7,394 nucleotides of DNA from CAZEUZ01 sp964515805 (GCA_964515805.1 CAZEUZ010000031.1:1-7394); one strand, 5' to 3'; numbered from the stretch's first letter, positions 1 to 6,081 are shown. Made by a program: numbers and translations. Notes: generated by a model not told the origin, from the sequence alone.

Positions 1-88
1 CATGCCCAGCCTTGCGGGTCGGTAATTCAGGGCTGGCTTTCTCTAATGTGTCAACCAGTTGTTTTTCAATGTAACCACGCTTCGTCAT
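1..88 (-). CDS. Partial ORF at left edge, possible HU/IHF-like N-terminus
   Basis: An open frame runs off the left edge from ATG at 88 (a GTG at 98-100 is also in frame, and a TAG at 107-109 closes the frame upstream). The 29 visible residues begin MTKRGYIEKQLVDTLEKASP and continue ELPTRKAGH. A short polar helix followed by an L-P-T-R-K segment resembles the first two helices of HU/IHF-family DNA-binding proteins, which often start M-T-K and carry a similar 'LP.k.a' turn. The basic hallmark arm of that family would lie outside the window, so this rests on weak pattern similarity only. No strong ribosome binding site is visible upstream. It could be a chance open frame or another small DNA-binding protein. 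Confidence 0.25.
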   Translation of the reverse strand, partial: MTKRGYIEKQLVDTLEKASPELPTRKAGH

Positions 89-508
89 CGTTTTGTACAC
101 TGCGTTCTATGCTACGCATGGCATTAACTAGTACTTACCTAAAGACGTTAAAAAGTTTATCAGGAAAAAGGTCAAATCGAGGTCTTGTGCCATGTGCCAC
201 GCTGCGGCTTCCTTTAAGCGAACTTTATAGATTTTTAATGGGAGGGTAGTGAGTAGAATAAGAGGGCTTAAAAAGGCCAAAAACCAGATTTTCTGGTGAC
301 CTGATTTTTTACCCGTTTTGGTCATTGCCATATCGCGTTTTGTTCTTGGGTACTGGCTCTCAGGTATGCTTAAAAAATACCAAAAAACAGGATTATGAAG
401 GAATATAGCCGCTGACAAGCAAGTGCTTATTAAATACGGCGATCAAAAATGATAATTACTGGGATGGAAAAATGACTTAAATACTTGACTGAAAACCATA
501 GTCACTTG
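89..508. other. Stretch without a supportable gene
   Basis: I find no gene here with recognisable similarity. The longest open frame is on the minus strand (418 to 128, 96 codons). It encodes a hydrophobic patch followed by R-L-K-E-A-A-A-W-H-M-A-Q-D-L and ends in TAG. It has no good ribosome binding site and no family I recognise, so I do not call it a gene. It may be decayed coding sequence from an earlier mobile element. CAAGTG at 420-425 is repeated inverted as CACTTG at 503-508, just beyond the DinB remnant's stop codon. The stretch fits degraded accessory DNA between the edge ORF and the DinB remnant. Confidence 0.4.
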
Positions 509-787
509 TTATGTACTCTTTAATTCTCGCAAATATACTGGAAAATCAATGGCCGGTGGTTTTACAGAAGCTTGATACATCATATTGGCAACATAGCCAC
601 GGTGATAAGTACCATGATTAACGACATGTAAAATAATCTCAGCCCGTGACATTGCACCATTGCCCCCATCGACAAATTCAAATTCGACTACCTCAGAAAA
701 TTCACTACCAGATAAACGTTGAATGTAGTCTATATACTAGTTATCCATATATTTTGTAAGAGTGAGTACTGTTTCTCGAATGCCCAT
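509..787 (-). pseudogene. DinB-family protein remnant with in-frame TAG
   Basis: Reading on the minus strand from ATG at 787 gives a 93-codon frame with an internal TAG (737-739, codon 17) and a final TAA at 509-511. After the TAG the protein is well conserved: ...SRAEIILHVVNHGTYHRGYV..., then a PPAIDFPVYLREL ending. H-x-x-x-H followed by R-G (H58 and H62 in this frame) is the C-terminal metal-binding signature of the DinB/YfiT-like four-helix-bundle superfamily, whose members are metal-dependent enzymes such as thiol transferases. Family members are usually about 150-170 residues. Here the first half, including the first metal-ligand histidine, is absent because a TAA closes the frame just upstream of the ATG and the GNAT gene follows. 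I infer a truncated and interrupted pseudogene. An internal restart after the TAG is possible but would lack a complete metal site. Confidence 0.75.
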
Positions 788-818
788 ATTTTCCAAAGAT
801 TACTAAAAGTTTAATTTT

Positions 819-1238
819 TTATGCGATATCTTTGCTAAAGTGATAGCTTGCAATCACAAGCCCTTGGCTAAAATAAAACTTATGGGCTTGATCTCTATGA
901 GTGCCAGAATCTAAGTGTAATTTATTGCATCCACTTTCAATTGCAAGCTGTTTAAGCCAGCTTATTAATGACTCCCCATGACCCTTCGAGCGCTGATTTT
1001 TTGATGTTACAAGGTCATCAACATAAAGGTTTTTACCCATAAATAAATTTGTGGAAATTCTGTAGCCAGCCAACGCTACTACAAAACTACTTTCTTCGAT
1101 ATATACAAGCCTATACCCTTGTTTCTCCATTTCACGAATAGCGCCTAAAAAGTTCTCTTTAACCAGGTGTGGCCGTAGTTCCTGCATAACCTCAAAACAT
1201 GCTTTTACTTCTTCATCCGATACCGCAATTTTTGGCAT
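819..1238 (-). CDS. GNAT-family N-acetyltransferase
   Basis: This is a 139-residue protein of typical single-domain GNAT length. It would transfer an acetyl group from acetyl-CoA to an amine in the cytoplasm; the substrate cannot be told. Visible family features are the central strand NLYVDDLVTSKNQRSKGHGE, in which Q-R-S-K-G-H-G (about residues 82-88) is the pyrophosphate-binding Q/R-x-x-G-x-G/A loop (motif A), and the later A-H-K-F-Y-F-S-Q-G segment (about 118-126), the usual helix before the last strand ('a..FY...GF'). I chose the ATG at 1238 (MPKIAVSDEE) over the one at 1250 because GGAG lies 6 nt upstream of it and overlaps the earlier ATG. It stands alone: the DinB remnant lies downstream on the same strand 31 bp away, and a 9-bp inverted repeat lies upstream at 1264-1300. 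Solitary GNAT genes are common in accessory DNA. Confidence 0.85.
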   Translation of the reverse strand: MPKIAVSDEEVKACFEVMQELRPHLVKENFLGAIREMEKQGYRLVYIEESSFVVALAGYRISTNLFMGKNLYVDDLVTSKNQRSKGHGESLISWLKQLAIESGCNKLHLDSGTHRDQAHKFYFSQGLVIASYHFSKDIA

Positions 1239-1263
1239 TACTATCTCCATTAGGACTTATAGC

Positions 1264-1300
1264 CCGTGTGTGGGACAGCTTCCGCTTTTCACACACACGG
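1264..1300. repeat. Inverted repeat upstream of GNAT gene
   Basis: CCGTGTGTG at 1264-1272 pairs perfectly with CACACACGG at 1292-1300 around a 19-nt loop. A second small palindrome, ACGGT-CA-ACCGT, spans 1297-1308. There is no T-run on either side, so it is not a classical terminator. It lies 26 bp upstream of the GNAT start, in the place of a 5' untranslated region or operator. The outer ends (TTATAGC near 1258-1264 and GTTATAA at 1318-1324) are near-complementary, which recalls an integron attC site, but the core consensus is not met. Confidence 0.5.
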
Positions 1301-1478
1301 TCAACCGTGACACATTTGTTATAACAGCGATAAATAAATTACGCATGATACTTAAAATAGTGAGAGCGAGCATACCGGACTTGATGAGCTTGATTCACCC
1401 ACTTAGTAGCACCGAATAAAACACCCGGCACTTGCAGCTATAACTTACTTAACTTACAGACCAATAGTAAAAATATGC

Positions 1479-1507
1479 TATATTCATATATAGTGTTAAT
1501 GAATATA
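1479..1507. promoter_or_regulatory. Candidate ParD operator
   Basis: TATATTCAT at 1479-1487 and ATGAATATA at 1499-1507 form a perfect 9-bp inverted repeat with an 11-bp spacer. It ends 3 bp before the GGAG ribosome binding site (1511-1514) of the antitoxin gene. ParD-type antitoxins bind as dimers through a ribbon-helix-helix to palindromes in their own promoter, so this is the natural autorepression site. The first half also looks like a -10 hexamer (TATATT). No convincing -35 box was found. Confidence 0.6.
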
Positions 1508-1520
1508 TTAGGAGATGAAT

Positions 1521-1769
1521 ATGGCAAACACAAGTTTAACCCTGGGTGAACATTGGGAAGGTTTTATCAAAAGCCAAATTGTTGATGGTCGTTACGCGTC
1601 AGCCAGTGAAGTCGTCAGGGATGCGCTGAGACACATGGAAGAACGCGACAATAAATTAAAAGCACTACGTGCACATTTAGCAGAAGGGGCAGAACAGATA
1701 GCCAAGGGCGAAGGTATAGAAAACTTTTCCATGGACAGTCTTATTCAAGAATTAGATAACGAAGATTGA
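1521..1769 (+). CDS. parD: ParD-family antitoxin
   Basis: This 82-residue protein starts MANTSLTLGEHWEGFIKSQI. The beta strand N-T-S-L-T-L-G and the V-D-G-R-Y-A-S-A-S-E-V-V-R-D-A-L-R segment are the ribbon-helix-helix DNA-binding core typical of ParD/CopG antitoxins (about residues 1-45). The C-terminal part (R-A-H-L-A-E-G-A-E-Q-I-A-K-G-E) is the flexible tail that usually wraps and blocks the toxin. It should neutralise ParE by direct binding and repress its own operon. Start: the ATG at 1521 has GGAG 6 nt upstream, whereas the in-frame ATG at 1515 abuts GGAG and cannot use it. Its stop TGA (1767-1769) overlaps the toxin ATG by one base, so translation of the pair is coupled. A candidate operator lies just upstream. 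Confidence 0.93.
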   Translation: MANTSLTLGEHWEGFIKSQIVDGRYASASEVVRDALRHMEERDNKLKALRAHLAEGAEQIAKGEGIENFSMDSLIQELDNED

Positions 1770-2071
1770 TGCCTAGATTTATTATTGCACCTCGTGCGAA
1801 AGCGGATTTAAAAAAGATAGGGCGCTATACTCAAAAGAACTGGGGAATCAAGCAAAGAAATAACTACTTATTTGGACTCAATGATCGTTTTCAATGGTTG
1901 ACCAACAACTCAAGGCTGGGGGCTCACCGTCCTGATATTGCAGAAGGTTATTACAGTTTTCCCCATCAAAGACATACCATTTTTTACACACTGTCTGATA
2001 ACGGTAACGTCAATATTATTGGTATTGTGAGCGCAGGACAAAGCCCGGAAAAATACTTTGAGAGTCTGTAA
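1769..2071 (+). CDS. parE: ParE/RelE-superfamily toxin
   Basis: This 100-residue protein starts MPRFIIAPRAKADLKKIGRY, the usual opening of ParE toxins (a strand, then A-x-x-D-L-x-x-I). It continues with a helix carrying N-N-Y-L-F-G-L, the P-D-I-A-E-G-Y-Y-S-F-P strand pair (R-P-x-x-x-x-Y-R/Y), the H-T-I-F-Y-T strand and a C-terminal I-I-G-I-V-S-A-G-Q-S-P-E. Known ParE toxins poison DNA gyrase and block replication, while RelE relatives cut mRNA. The ParD partner favours the gyrase-type role, but this is inferred. The length is normal and the frame intact, so the module should be functional. The start ATG overlaps the antitoxin TGA (TGATG). A TTG at 1766 is in frame but ignored in favour of the overlapping ATG. 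Such operons stabilise plasmids and accessory chromosomal regions. Confidence 0.93.
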   Translation: MPRFIIAPRAKADLKKIGRYTQKNWGIKQRNNYLFGLNDRFQWLTNNSRLGAHRPDIAEGYYSFPHQRHTIFYTLSDNGNVNIIGIVSAGQSPEKYFESL

Positions 2072-2146
2072 ATTAAATGGTGTAAAAATTGCCAGTATGG
2101 TTTTGATACCGATCAGGTGTTTCGAGACCAGAAACGATGGGGAGAT

Positions 2147-2251
2147 GCTATTTCCTGTTAATTTCAAATGATTCAAATACTGGTTTAGCTGTTTCACTGC
2201 TTTGCGATTCTGCCAGCGTGTTTTTGTCAGTATCAGGATATCATCCATATG
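2147..2251 (-). pseudogene. Reverse transcriptase remnant (YxDD region)
   Basis: The minus strand reads H-M-D-D-I-L-I-L-T-K-T-R-W-Q-N-R-K-A-V-K-Q, then L-N-Q-Y-L-N-H-L-K. The M-D-D after an aromatic or His, the hydrophobic strand and the T-R-W-x-x-R-x-A-x-x-x-x-N-Q helix match the catalytic YMDD motif and following helix of bacterial reverse transcriptases related to group II intron enzymes. Upstream palm and finger motifs are missing because the Fic fragment begins at 2249 on the other strand. Downstream, the expected H-P-D-K-T...F-L-G-Y segment is not found in any frame. Only about 35 codons survive, so this cannot be functional. It indicates that a retroelement once lay here and was cut by a rearrangement. 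The family is recognised by motif memory only. Confidence 0.6.
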
Positions 2252-2800
2252 GCAGTCATTCATTTTCAATTTGAATCTATCCACCCTTTCTACGATGGCA
2301 ATGGCCGAACTGGACGTATTCTCAATATTCTGTATTTGGTCGCGCAAGGCTTATTAGACCTGCCTGTGCTGTATTTGAGTCGTCACATTATTCGCAATAA
2401 GGCGGACTATTACCGAACACTGCAAGCAGTGAGAGATAACAATGATTGGGAATCCTGGTTATTGTATATGTTGACGAGTATTGAGCACACTGCGAAACAA
2501 ACGATCTATCTGATACAGGAAATCAAAGCCTTAATAATGCTTTACAAGCGTAGTATTCGCAATCAGTTGCCAAAAATCTATAACCAAGATTTATTAAATA
2601 ACCTCTTCAGTCATCCTTATACGAAGATTGAATTTGTAGTAAATGATCTCGGCATCACACGACTGACAGCCACGAAGTACCTGGATCAATTAGTAGAAAA
2701 CGGCTTTCTGCAAAAACAAAAAGTAGGGCGCAGTAATTACTATATCAATAAACCGCTGTGTGATTTATTTATCAGCAAACCAGAAACATCAGTGTCATAA
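2249..2800 (+). pseudogene. Fic-family AMP-transferase, N-terminally truncated
   Basis: The frame encodes 183 residues starting M-A-V-I-H-F-Q-F-E-S-I and contains the complete Fic active-site motif HPFYDGNGRTGR (residues 12-23), with the catalytic His12 and phosphate-binding loop. It continues with L-P-V-L-Y-L-S, Y-Y-R-T-L-Q-A-V-R and D-W-E-S-W, and ends in a winged-helix-like module (about 115-170, L-G-I-T-R-L-T-A-T-K-Y-L). Fic enzymes usually move AMP from ATP onto a protein hydroxyl. Relatives with this layout are about 350-380 residues, so the N-terminal half (first Fic helices, the substrate flap and normally the S/T-x-x-x-E-G inhibitory helix) is missing. Upstream the frame hits TAG within about 20 codons and enters antisense reverse transcriptase sequence. 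The ATG at 2249 is internal in the ancestral gene and has only a weak AGGA 11 nt upstream. I infer a pseudogene. If expressed it would lack autoinhibition but probably also a stable fold. Confidence 0.8.
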
Positions 2801-2838
2801 CAGCGTGTGTAATTTTAGTGTAAATGTGTAGAAATGAC

Positions 2839-2899
2839 AGCCTAAATAACGAAAATTCTCATGTTGGTGGTTCTATCTTGCTTTTGGCACCATTAGGCT
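2839..2899. repeat. Inverted repeat in convergent intergenic gap
   Basis: AGCCTAA at 2839-2845 is repeated inverted as TTAGGCT at 2893-2899, overlapping the stop codon of the TSUP permease gene. The 47-nt spacing and the absence of a T-run make a standard terminator unlikely. It lies between the convergent Fic fragment and permease gene. It may mark the junction between the accessory block and the housekeeping block, or be chance. Confidence 0.25.
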
Positions 2900-3659
2900 A
2901 TCCTACGATCAGTTTAATGCCCACCGATATGGCAACCACCTCAAAGACCAACTTAATTGCCTTGTTGCCTTTTACAATCGCCAAATGAGCACCGATGAAG
3001 CCACCAAGCAAGGATCCGGCTAATAGTGCAGGCAGCCACCACCACTGGATATCGCTTTTGATACCCAATGTAACGGCGCCAGCCCCATTCCAGAATATGC
3101 CGACTAGGATCAGCGTATAGGCAACCGCTGTTTTATAATCAAACCCAAACCAACGTACCAACCAGATGGTAGCGAAGAGTCCGGTGCCAGATGTTAGAGA
3201 ACCATTGATGAAACCGATGACGAAGAAACCGACGCCTCCATATACCATACCCTTGATATCACGATGCCGTTCATTGCTTTTCTGGCCAAACGCTTTTTTC
3301 ATGACAGAATAGGCGCCGAGGCCAATGGTCAACAAGCCAAGTGCTATTTCAGCCATCCGTCCGGGGATATGCAGAATATAATTTGCACCGATGACGACTC
3401 CAGGCAAACCGCAAGCCAACATGAACCAAGCGAAATGAAATTGCACGAAGCGGCTGCGTATATAGCGAATAGTCGCGCCGATACCCAGTGCCACAGTGGC
3501 AATTTTGTGCGTTGCCAGCGCCACCGTAAATGGCAATCCCAGAAAAATAAGCGCCGGTAACTGAATCAGGCCGGCGCCGCCACCTGAAAAAGCCGAAAAA
3601 ATATTGGCGACTAGGGATATGAAAAATAGGAGAAGTTGTTGATTCAGATCGATTGGCAT
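2898..3659 (-). CDS. TSUP-family (TauE/SafE) membrane permease
   Basis: This 253-residue, strongly hydrophobic protein has about eight predicted membrane segments and the hallmark of the sulfite exporter TauE/SafE family: an N-terminal F-S-A-F-S-G-G-G-A-G-L-I-Q-L-P glycine-rich re-entrant motif (about residues 22-36), repeated in the second half as N-G-S-L-T-S-G-T-G-L-F (about 151-161). Length and two-repeat layout are normal for the family. Members export or import small organic or inorganic anions, often sulfur compounds, across the inner membrane. Substrate cannot be assigned from sequence and no sulfur-metabolism gene is next to it. The ATG at 3659 begins MPIDLNQQLL. It has no strong ribosome binding site, but no better start lies nearby. 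It is divergent from trmL, with a 96-bp shared promoter gap, and convergent with the Fic fragment. Confidence 0.9.
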   Translation of the reverse strand: MPIDLNQQLLLFFISLVANIFSAFSGGGAGLIQLPALIFLGLPFTVALATHKIATVALGIGATIRYIRSRFVQFHFAWFMLACGLPGVVIGANYILHIPGRMAEIALGLLTIGLGAYSVMKKAFGQKSNERHRDIKGMVYGGVGFFVIGFINGSLTSGTGLFATIWLVRWFGFDYKTAVAYTLILVGIFWNGAGAVTLGIKSDIQWWWLPALLAGSLLGGFIGAHLAIVKGNKAIKLVFEVVAISVGIKLIVG

Positions 3660-3724
3660 TTGTTAAATAATAGTTTCAGTGTGTTCTACAGTAGGCTAAT
3701 ATCCATAAATCATCCCAATTATTT

Positions 3725-3748
3725 ATACAGTGCTCTTTTTAATACAGT
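3725..3748. promoter_or_regulatory. Direct repeat in divergent TSUP/trmL promoter gap
   Basis: ATACAGT occurs at 3725-3731 and again at 3742-3748, 17 bp apart, inside the longer pair TTTATACAGTGC and TTAATACAGTAC. A third, looser CTACAGTAG lies near 3686-3694. The repeats occupy the gap between the divergent permease and trmL starts, so they could be a tandem regulator site or duplicated promoter elements. No clear -35/-10 pair could be assigned. Confidence 0.3.
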
Positions 3749-3755
3749 ACCTATT

Positions 3756-4220
3756 ATGACTCATATTGTCCTCTTTGAACCCGAAATCCCTCCCAATACT
3801 GGCAATATTATCCGTCTAGCCGCTAACAGTGGCTGTCAACTGCATTTAATTGAGCCGCTAGGATTTCAAATAGAAGACAAACGGTTGCGCCGAGCCGGAT
3901 TGGACTACCGCGAACAGAAAGTGATATCGCTGCATCAAGATTGGCAAACGTTTATCGAACGGCAACAACCTAAGAGGTTGTTCGCCATCAGCACAAAAGG
4001 CGCTGAACACTACCATAATATTCACTATAGTGAAGATGACTACCTGGTCTTTGGGCCAGAAACCAGAGGATTGCCAGATAGCATATTGTCTTCTAGTGTG
4101 ATTGATACGGTAGTGCGTATCCCCATGCAAAAATATAATCGCAGTATCAATTTGGCCAATGCAGTAGCCATTGTCGTTTATGAAGCCTGGCGGCAACATG
4201 CCTTCGCTGGAGGTAGCTAA
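3756..4220 (+). CDS. trmL: tRNA (cytidine/uridine-34 2'-O)-methyltransferase TrmL
   Basis: This 154-residue protein is close to the usual TrmL length (157 in E. coli). It methylates the 2'-OH of the wobble nucleotide of tRNA-Leu(CmAA) and tRNA-Leu(cmnm5UmAA) using S-adenosylmethionine and acts as a homodimer in the cytoplasm. SPOUT/SpoU motifs are clear: motif 1 F-E-P-E-I-P-P-N-T-G-N-I-I-R-L-A (about residues 7-22), motif 2 V-F-G-P-E-T-R-G-L-P (about 98-107), and motif 3 I-P-M-Q-K-Y-N-R-S-I-N-L-A-N-A-V-A (about 122-138), which builds the trefoil knot that holds the cofactor. The frame extends upstream to 3636, but similarity starts at MTHIVLFEPE, so ATG 3756 is chosen; its ribosome binding site is weak. 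The flavodoxin gene follows after 6 bp, so the two are probably co-transcribed. Confidence 0.95.
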   Translation: MTHIVLFEPEIPPNTGNIIRLAANSGCQLHLIEPLGFQIEDKRLRRAGLDYREQKVISLHQDWQTFIERQQPKRLFAISTKGAEHYHNIHYSEDDYLVFGPETRGLPDSILSSSVIDTVVRIPMQKYNRSINLANAVAIVVYEAWRQHAFAGGS

Positions 4221-4226
4221 GATAAG

Positions 4227-4766
4227 ATGAAGACAGACATCAACAATCGAACCGCTATTGGCTTATATTACGGCAGTTCGACTTGTTATACCGAAATTGC
4301 CGCTGAAAAAATTCAGCAAATTTTGGGTGTAGATGTTGTGAGTCTTCATAATATTGCGGACGTTGGCCTGGCTGACATCGAGCACTACCGGCAGTTGATA
4401 TTGGGCATTCCCACCTGGGATTATGGTGAGCTTCAAGAAGACTGGGAAGCAGTTTGGGATCAACTCGATACTGTAGATTTCGAGGATAAAACCATTGCGC
4501 TCTATGGTCTCGGCGATCAAATCGGTTACCCAGAATGGTTTCTCGATGCTTTGGGTTACTTACACAATAAAGTGCTATTACAAGGTGCCAAGATTATTGG
4601 CCACTGGCCCAATGAAGGCTACCATTTTACGGAATCACAGGCCTTAACAGCAGATAAAACCCACTTTGTTGGTTTGGCGTTGGACGATGAAAACGACTTT
4701 GAATTAACCGATAAGCGATTGCAATCCTGGTGCAATCAACTGTGCCGACAATTTGTTGATATATAA
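4227..4766 (+). CDS. fldB: Flavodoxin (long-chain, FldB-like)
   Basis: This 179-residue acidic FMN protein is a low-potential one-electron carrier in the cytoplasm. The FMN phosphate loop is Y-G-S-S-T-C-Y-T-E-I-A-A-E-K-I (residues 15-29). The first isoalloxazine loop is I-P-T-W-D-Y-G-E-L-Q-E-D-W (61-73) and the second is Y-G-L-G-D-Q-I-G-Y-P-E-W-F (93-105). The extra loop G-H-W-P-N-E-G-Y-H-F-T-E-S (about 125-137), followed by F-V-G-L-A-L-D-D-E-N (147-156), marks the long-chain type. From memory of E. coli FldB, the GSSTCYTE and GIPTWD-to-WEAVWDQLD regions agree nearly residue for residue, better than FldA. The start carries about seven more residues than E. coli FldB. A GGAGGT at 4209-4214, inside the end of trmL, is 12 nt upstream of the ATG. 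It probably shares the trmL transcript. In E. coli fldB is SoxRS-induced; nothing here shows that control. Confidence 0.93.
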   Translation: MKTDINNRTAIGLYYGSSTCYTEIAAEKIQQILGVDVVSLHNIADVGLADIEHYRQLILGIPTWDYGELQEDWEAVWDQLDTVDFEDKTIALYGLGDQIGYPEWFLDALGYLHNKVLLQGAKIIGHWPNEGYHFTESQALTADKTHFVGLALDDENDFELTDKRLQSWCNQLCRQFVDI

Positions 4767-4910
4767 ACCGCTACCGACCCAAGTCGATCGCAATTGATGA
4801 ATACCGTCCAGCATCTTATACTCTCCAATTGCTGTCAAACAGTTAGCCCCAAGCTACAACTATATTTGATTGCTATTTATTAAAATAAACATACAAGAGG
4901 ATAATAAAAG

Positions 4911-6062
4911 ATGAAAATATGGCTATTAACCTGGAATACAGAAATTATGGCAGCCAATACGGGTAATACCGGATTGGATCTAAATGGCATGATCAACGCT
5001 GCCGGTGTGAATGCACCAGATCTTATTATCACCGCTCAACAAGAAGCGATAGGTCCTTTCATTGAAGACGTTCCACTCACAGGATACGGTAAAGTAACCA
5101 GTTCTGACATTAAAGGGAAGACAAAGGGGACATGCCACACCCACTTGGGCGTGATGGTGAAAAACCCGATGACTGTCAATACAACCCCGAGTAATGTCAA
5201 ATTTTACGCATATGAAGGCGGTTATGGGAAGGGCTTAAAGACGGTAGGAACCAATCTGAGTACTGGTGGGCTTAATGTCAAAGGTGGTGCTATGGCAGAG
5301 CTCACTATTGGAGGGAAAACGATAGGTCTATGCAGTGCACACTTGGATGCCGACGGCGGATCACCAAAAACCAAACAAATTGACCGCACGCTGGCCAGCC
5401 TGTTTTTGGGAAGAAAGATCAATAGCAGCGAGCATGCTAACGCTCCAACGATTGCAGCGGGCTTAATGAACGCAAGAAATGCATTGCCAAGATATGATGC
5501 GGTTTTTTATCTAGGTGATCTCAACTATCGTATTGGTACAGTAACAGAACCAACTAATGATGTAGTAACACAACTTTCAGCAGCAAATATCAAGACGATA
5601 CTGACTGGGGGCAATGTTAGTGGTATAGATTTGGCAAGGTTAAAATCCTTTGATCTCAATCCCCACTCATCTTTGGCGACAACATATGGATTTACGCTCC
5701 CACACTATGACACAAGAGATTTTCCGACTTACAAACTAAATTATAAAGCTGACGACGGTAACAATGGTACTCTAACCAACGGAAAAGCTGATGTACAAAG
5801 TTCATTAGATAAAATCTTTCGTTTTGTTCGTGGTGGCACTCGCCCCAGGCAAGCTTTGCCAGGTGATTTTGACAAGGTATACCTGAATCACCTTGGCAAT
5901 AAGATATGGAATACGAAAAGAGGGGTTTATGACATGGGTTGGTTAGATCGAGTAGGTTATAAAACCAGGACGGGCACTACGGTGACTGTATCAGAATATG
6001 GACCTATTCCATTTGTATTAAGTGACCATCTTCCCGTTCTAATGAAGGTCGATTTAGCATAA
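4911..6062 (+). CDS. Inositol polyphosphate 5-phosphatase-like protein (EEP superfamily)
   Basis: This 383-residue protein has the endonuclease/exonuclease/phosphatase motifs in order: T-W-N (7-9), the metal-binding glutamate in Q-Q-E (43-45), S-A-H-L-D-A (142-147, His144), G-D-L-N-Y-R-I (202-208, Asp203 and Asn205), F-P-T-Y-K (271-275), W-L-D-R-V-G-Y (344-350) and S-D-H-L-P-V (371-376, Asp372 and His373). GDLNYRI, the 'PTYK' segment and a 'W.DR' segment before the terminal SDH are specific hallmarks of inositol polyphosphate 5-phosphatases, which remove the 5-phosphate of inositol phosphates and phosphoinositides with Mg2+. Sphingomyelinases, DNases and other EEP members lack this combination. 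No signal peptide or membrane segment is seen. A GAGGA at 4897-4901 lies 9 nt before ATG. It is the only gene in its unit. Bacterial members are poorly characterised, and substrate and export are unknown. The catalytic set is complete, so activity is likely. Confidence 0.82.
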   Translation: MKIWLLTWNTEIMAANTGNTGLDLNGMINAAGVNAPDLIITAQQEAIGPFIEDVPLTGYGKVTSSDIKGKTKGTCHTHLGVMVKNPMTVNTTPSNVKFYAYEGGYGKGLKTVGTNLSTGGLNVKGGAMAELTIGGKTIGLCSAHLDADGGSPKTKQIDRTLASLFLGRKINSSEHANAPTIAAGLMNARNALPRYDAVFYLGDLNYRIGTVTEPTNDVVTQLSAANIKTILTGGNVSGIDLARLKSFDLNPHSSLATTYGFTLPHYDTRDFPTYKLNYKADDGNNGTLTNGKADVQSSLDKIFRFVRGGTRPRQALPGDFDKVYLNHLGNKIWNTKRGVYDMGWLDRVGYKTRTGTTVTVSEYGPIPFVLSDHLPVLMKVDLA

Positions 6063-6081
6063 CTGGTTAATTGATTGACAT

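Noticed and set aside
128..418. 96-codon minus-strand ORF
   Set aside because: No ribosome binding site, no recognisable similarity and odd composition. It is described as unassigned sequence instead.
1251..1330. True integron attC site
   Set aside because: The core GTTRRRY/RYYYAAC rule is not met, the arms are unequal, and no second site separates the GNAT and DinB genes.
2072..2161. Short plus-strand peptide with W-C-K-N-C-Q-Y-G-F resembling a zinc ribbon, after the ParE stop
   Set aside because: There is no start codon, only one CxxC pair and no recognised family. It is a chance frame.
1910..2347. Complete 145-codon minus-strand gene
   Set aside because: Only the part at about 2147-2251 resembles a protein family (reverse transcriptase). 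Both ends are antisense to Fic and ParE, so the whole frame is not a gene.
4263..4520. Minus-strand ORFs inside trmL, fldB and the 5-phosphatase-like gene
   Set aside because: They are antisense to strongly supported genes and have no family features.
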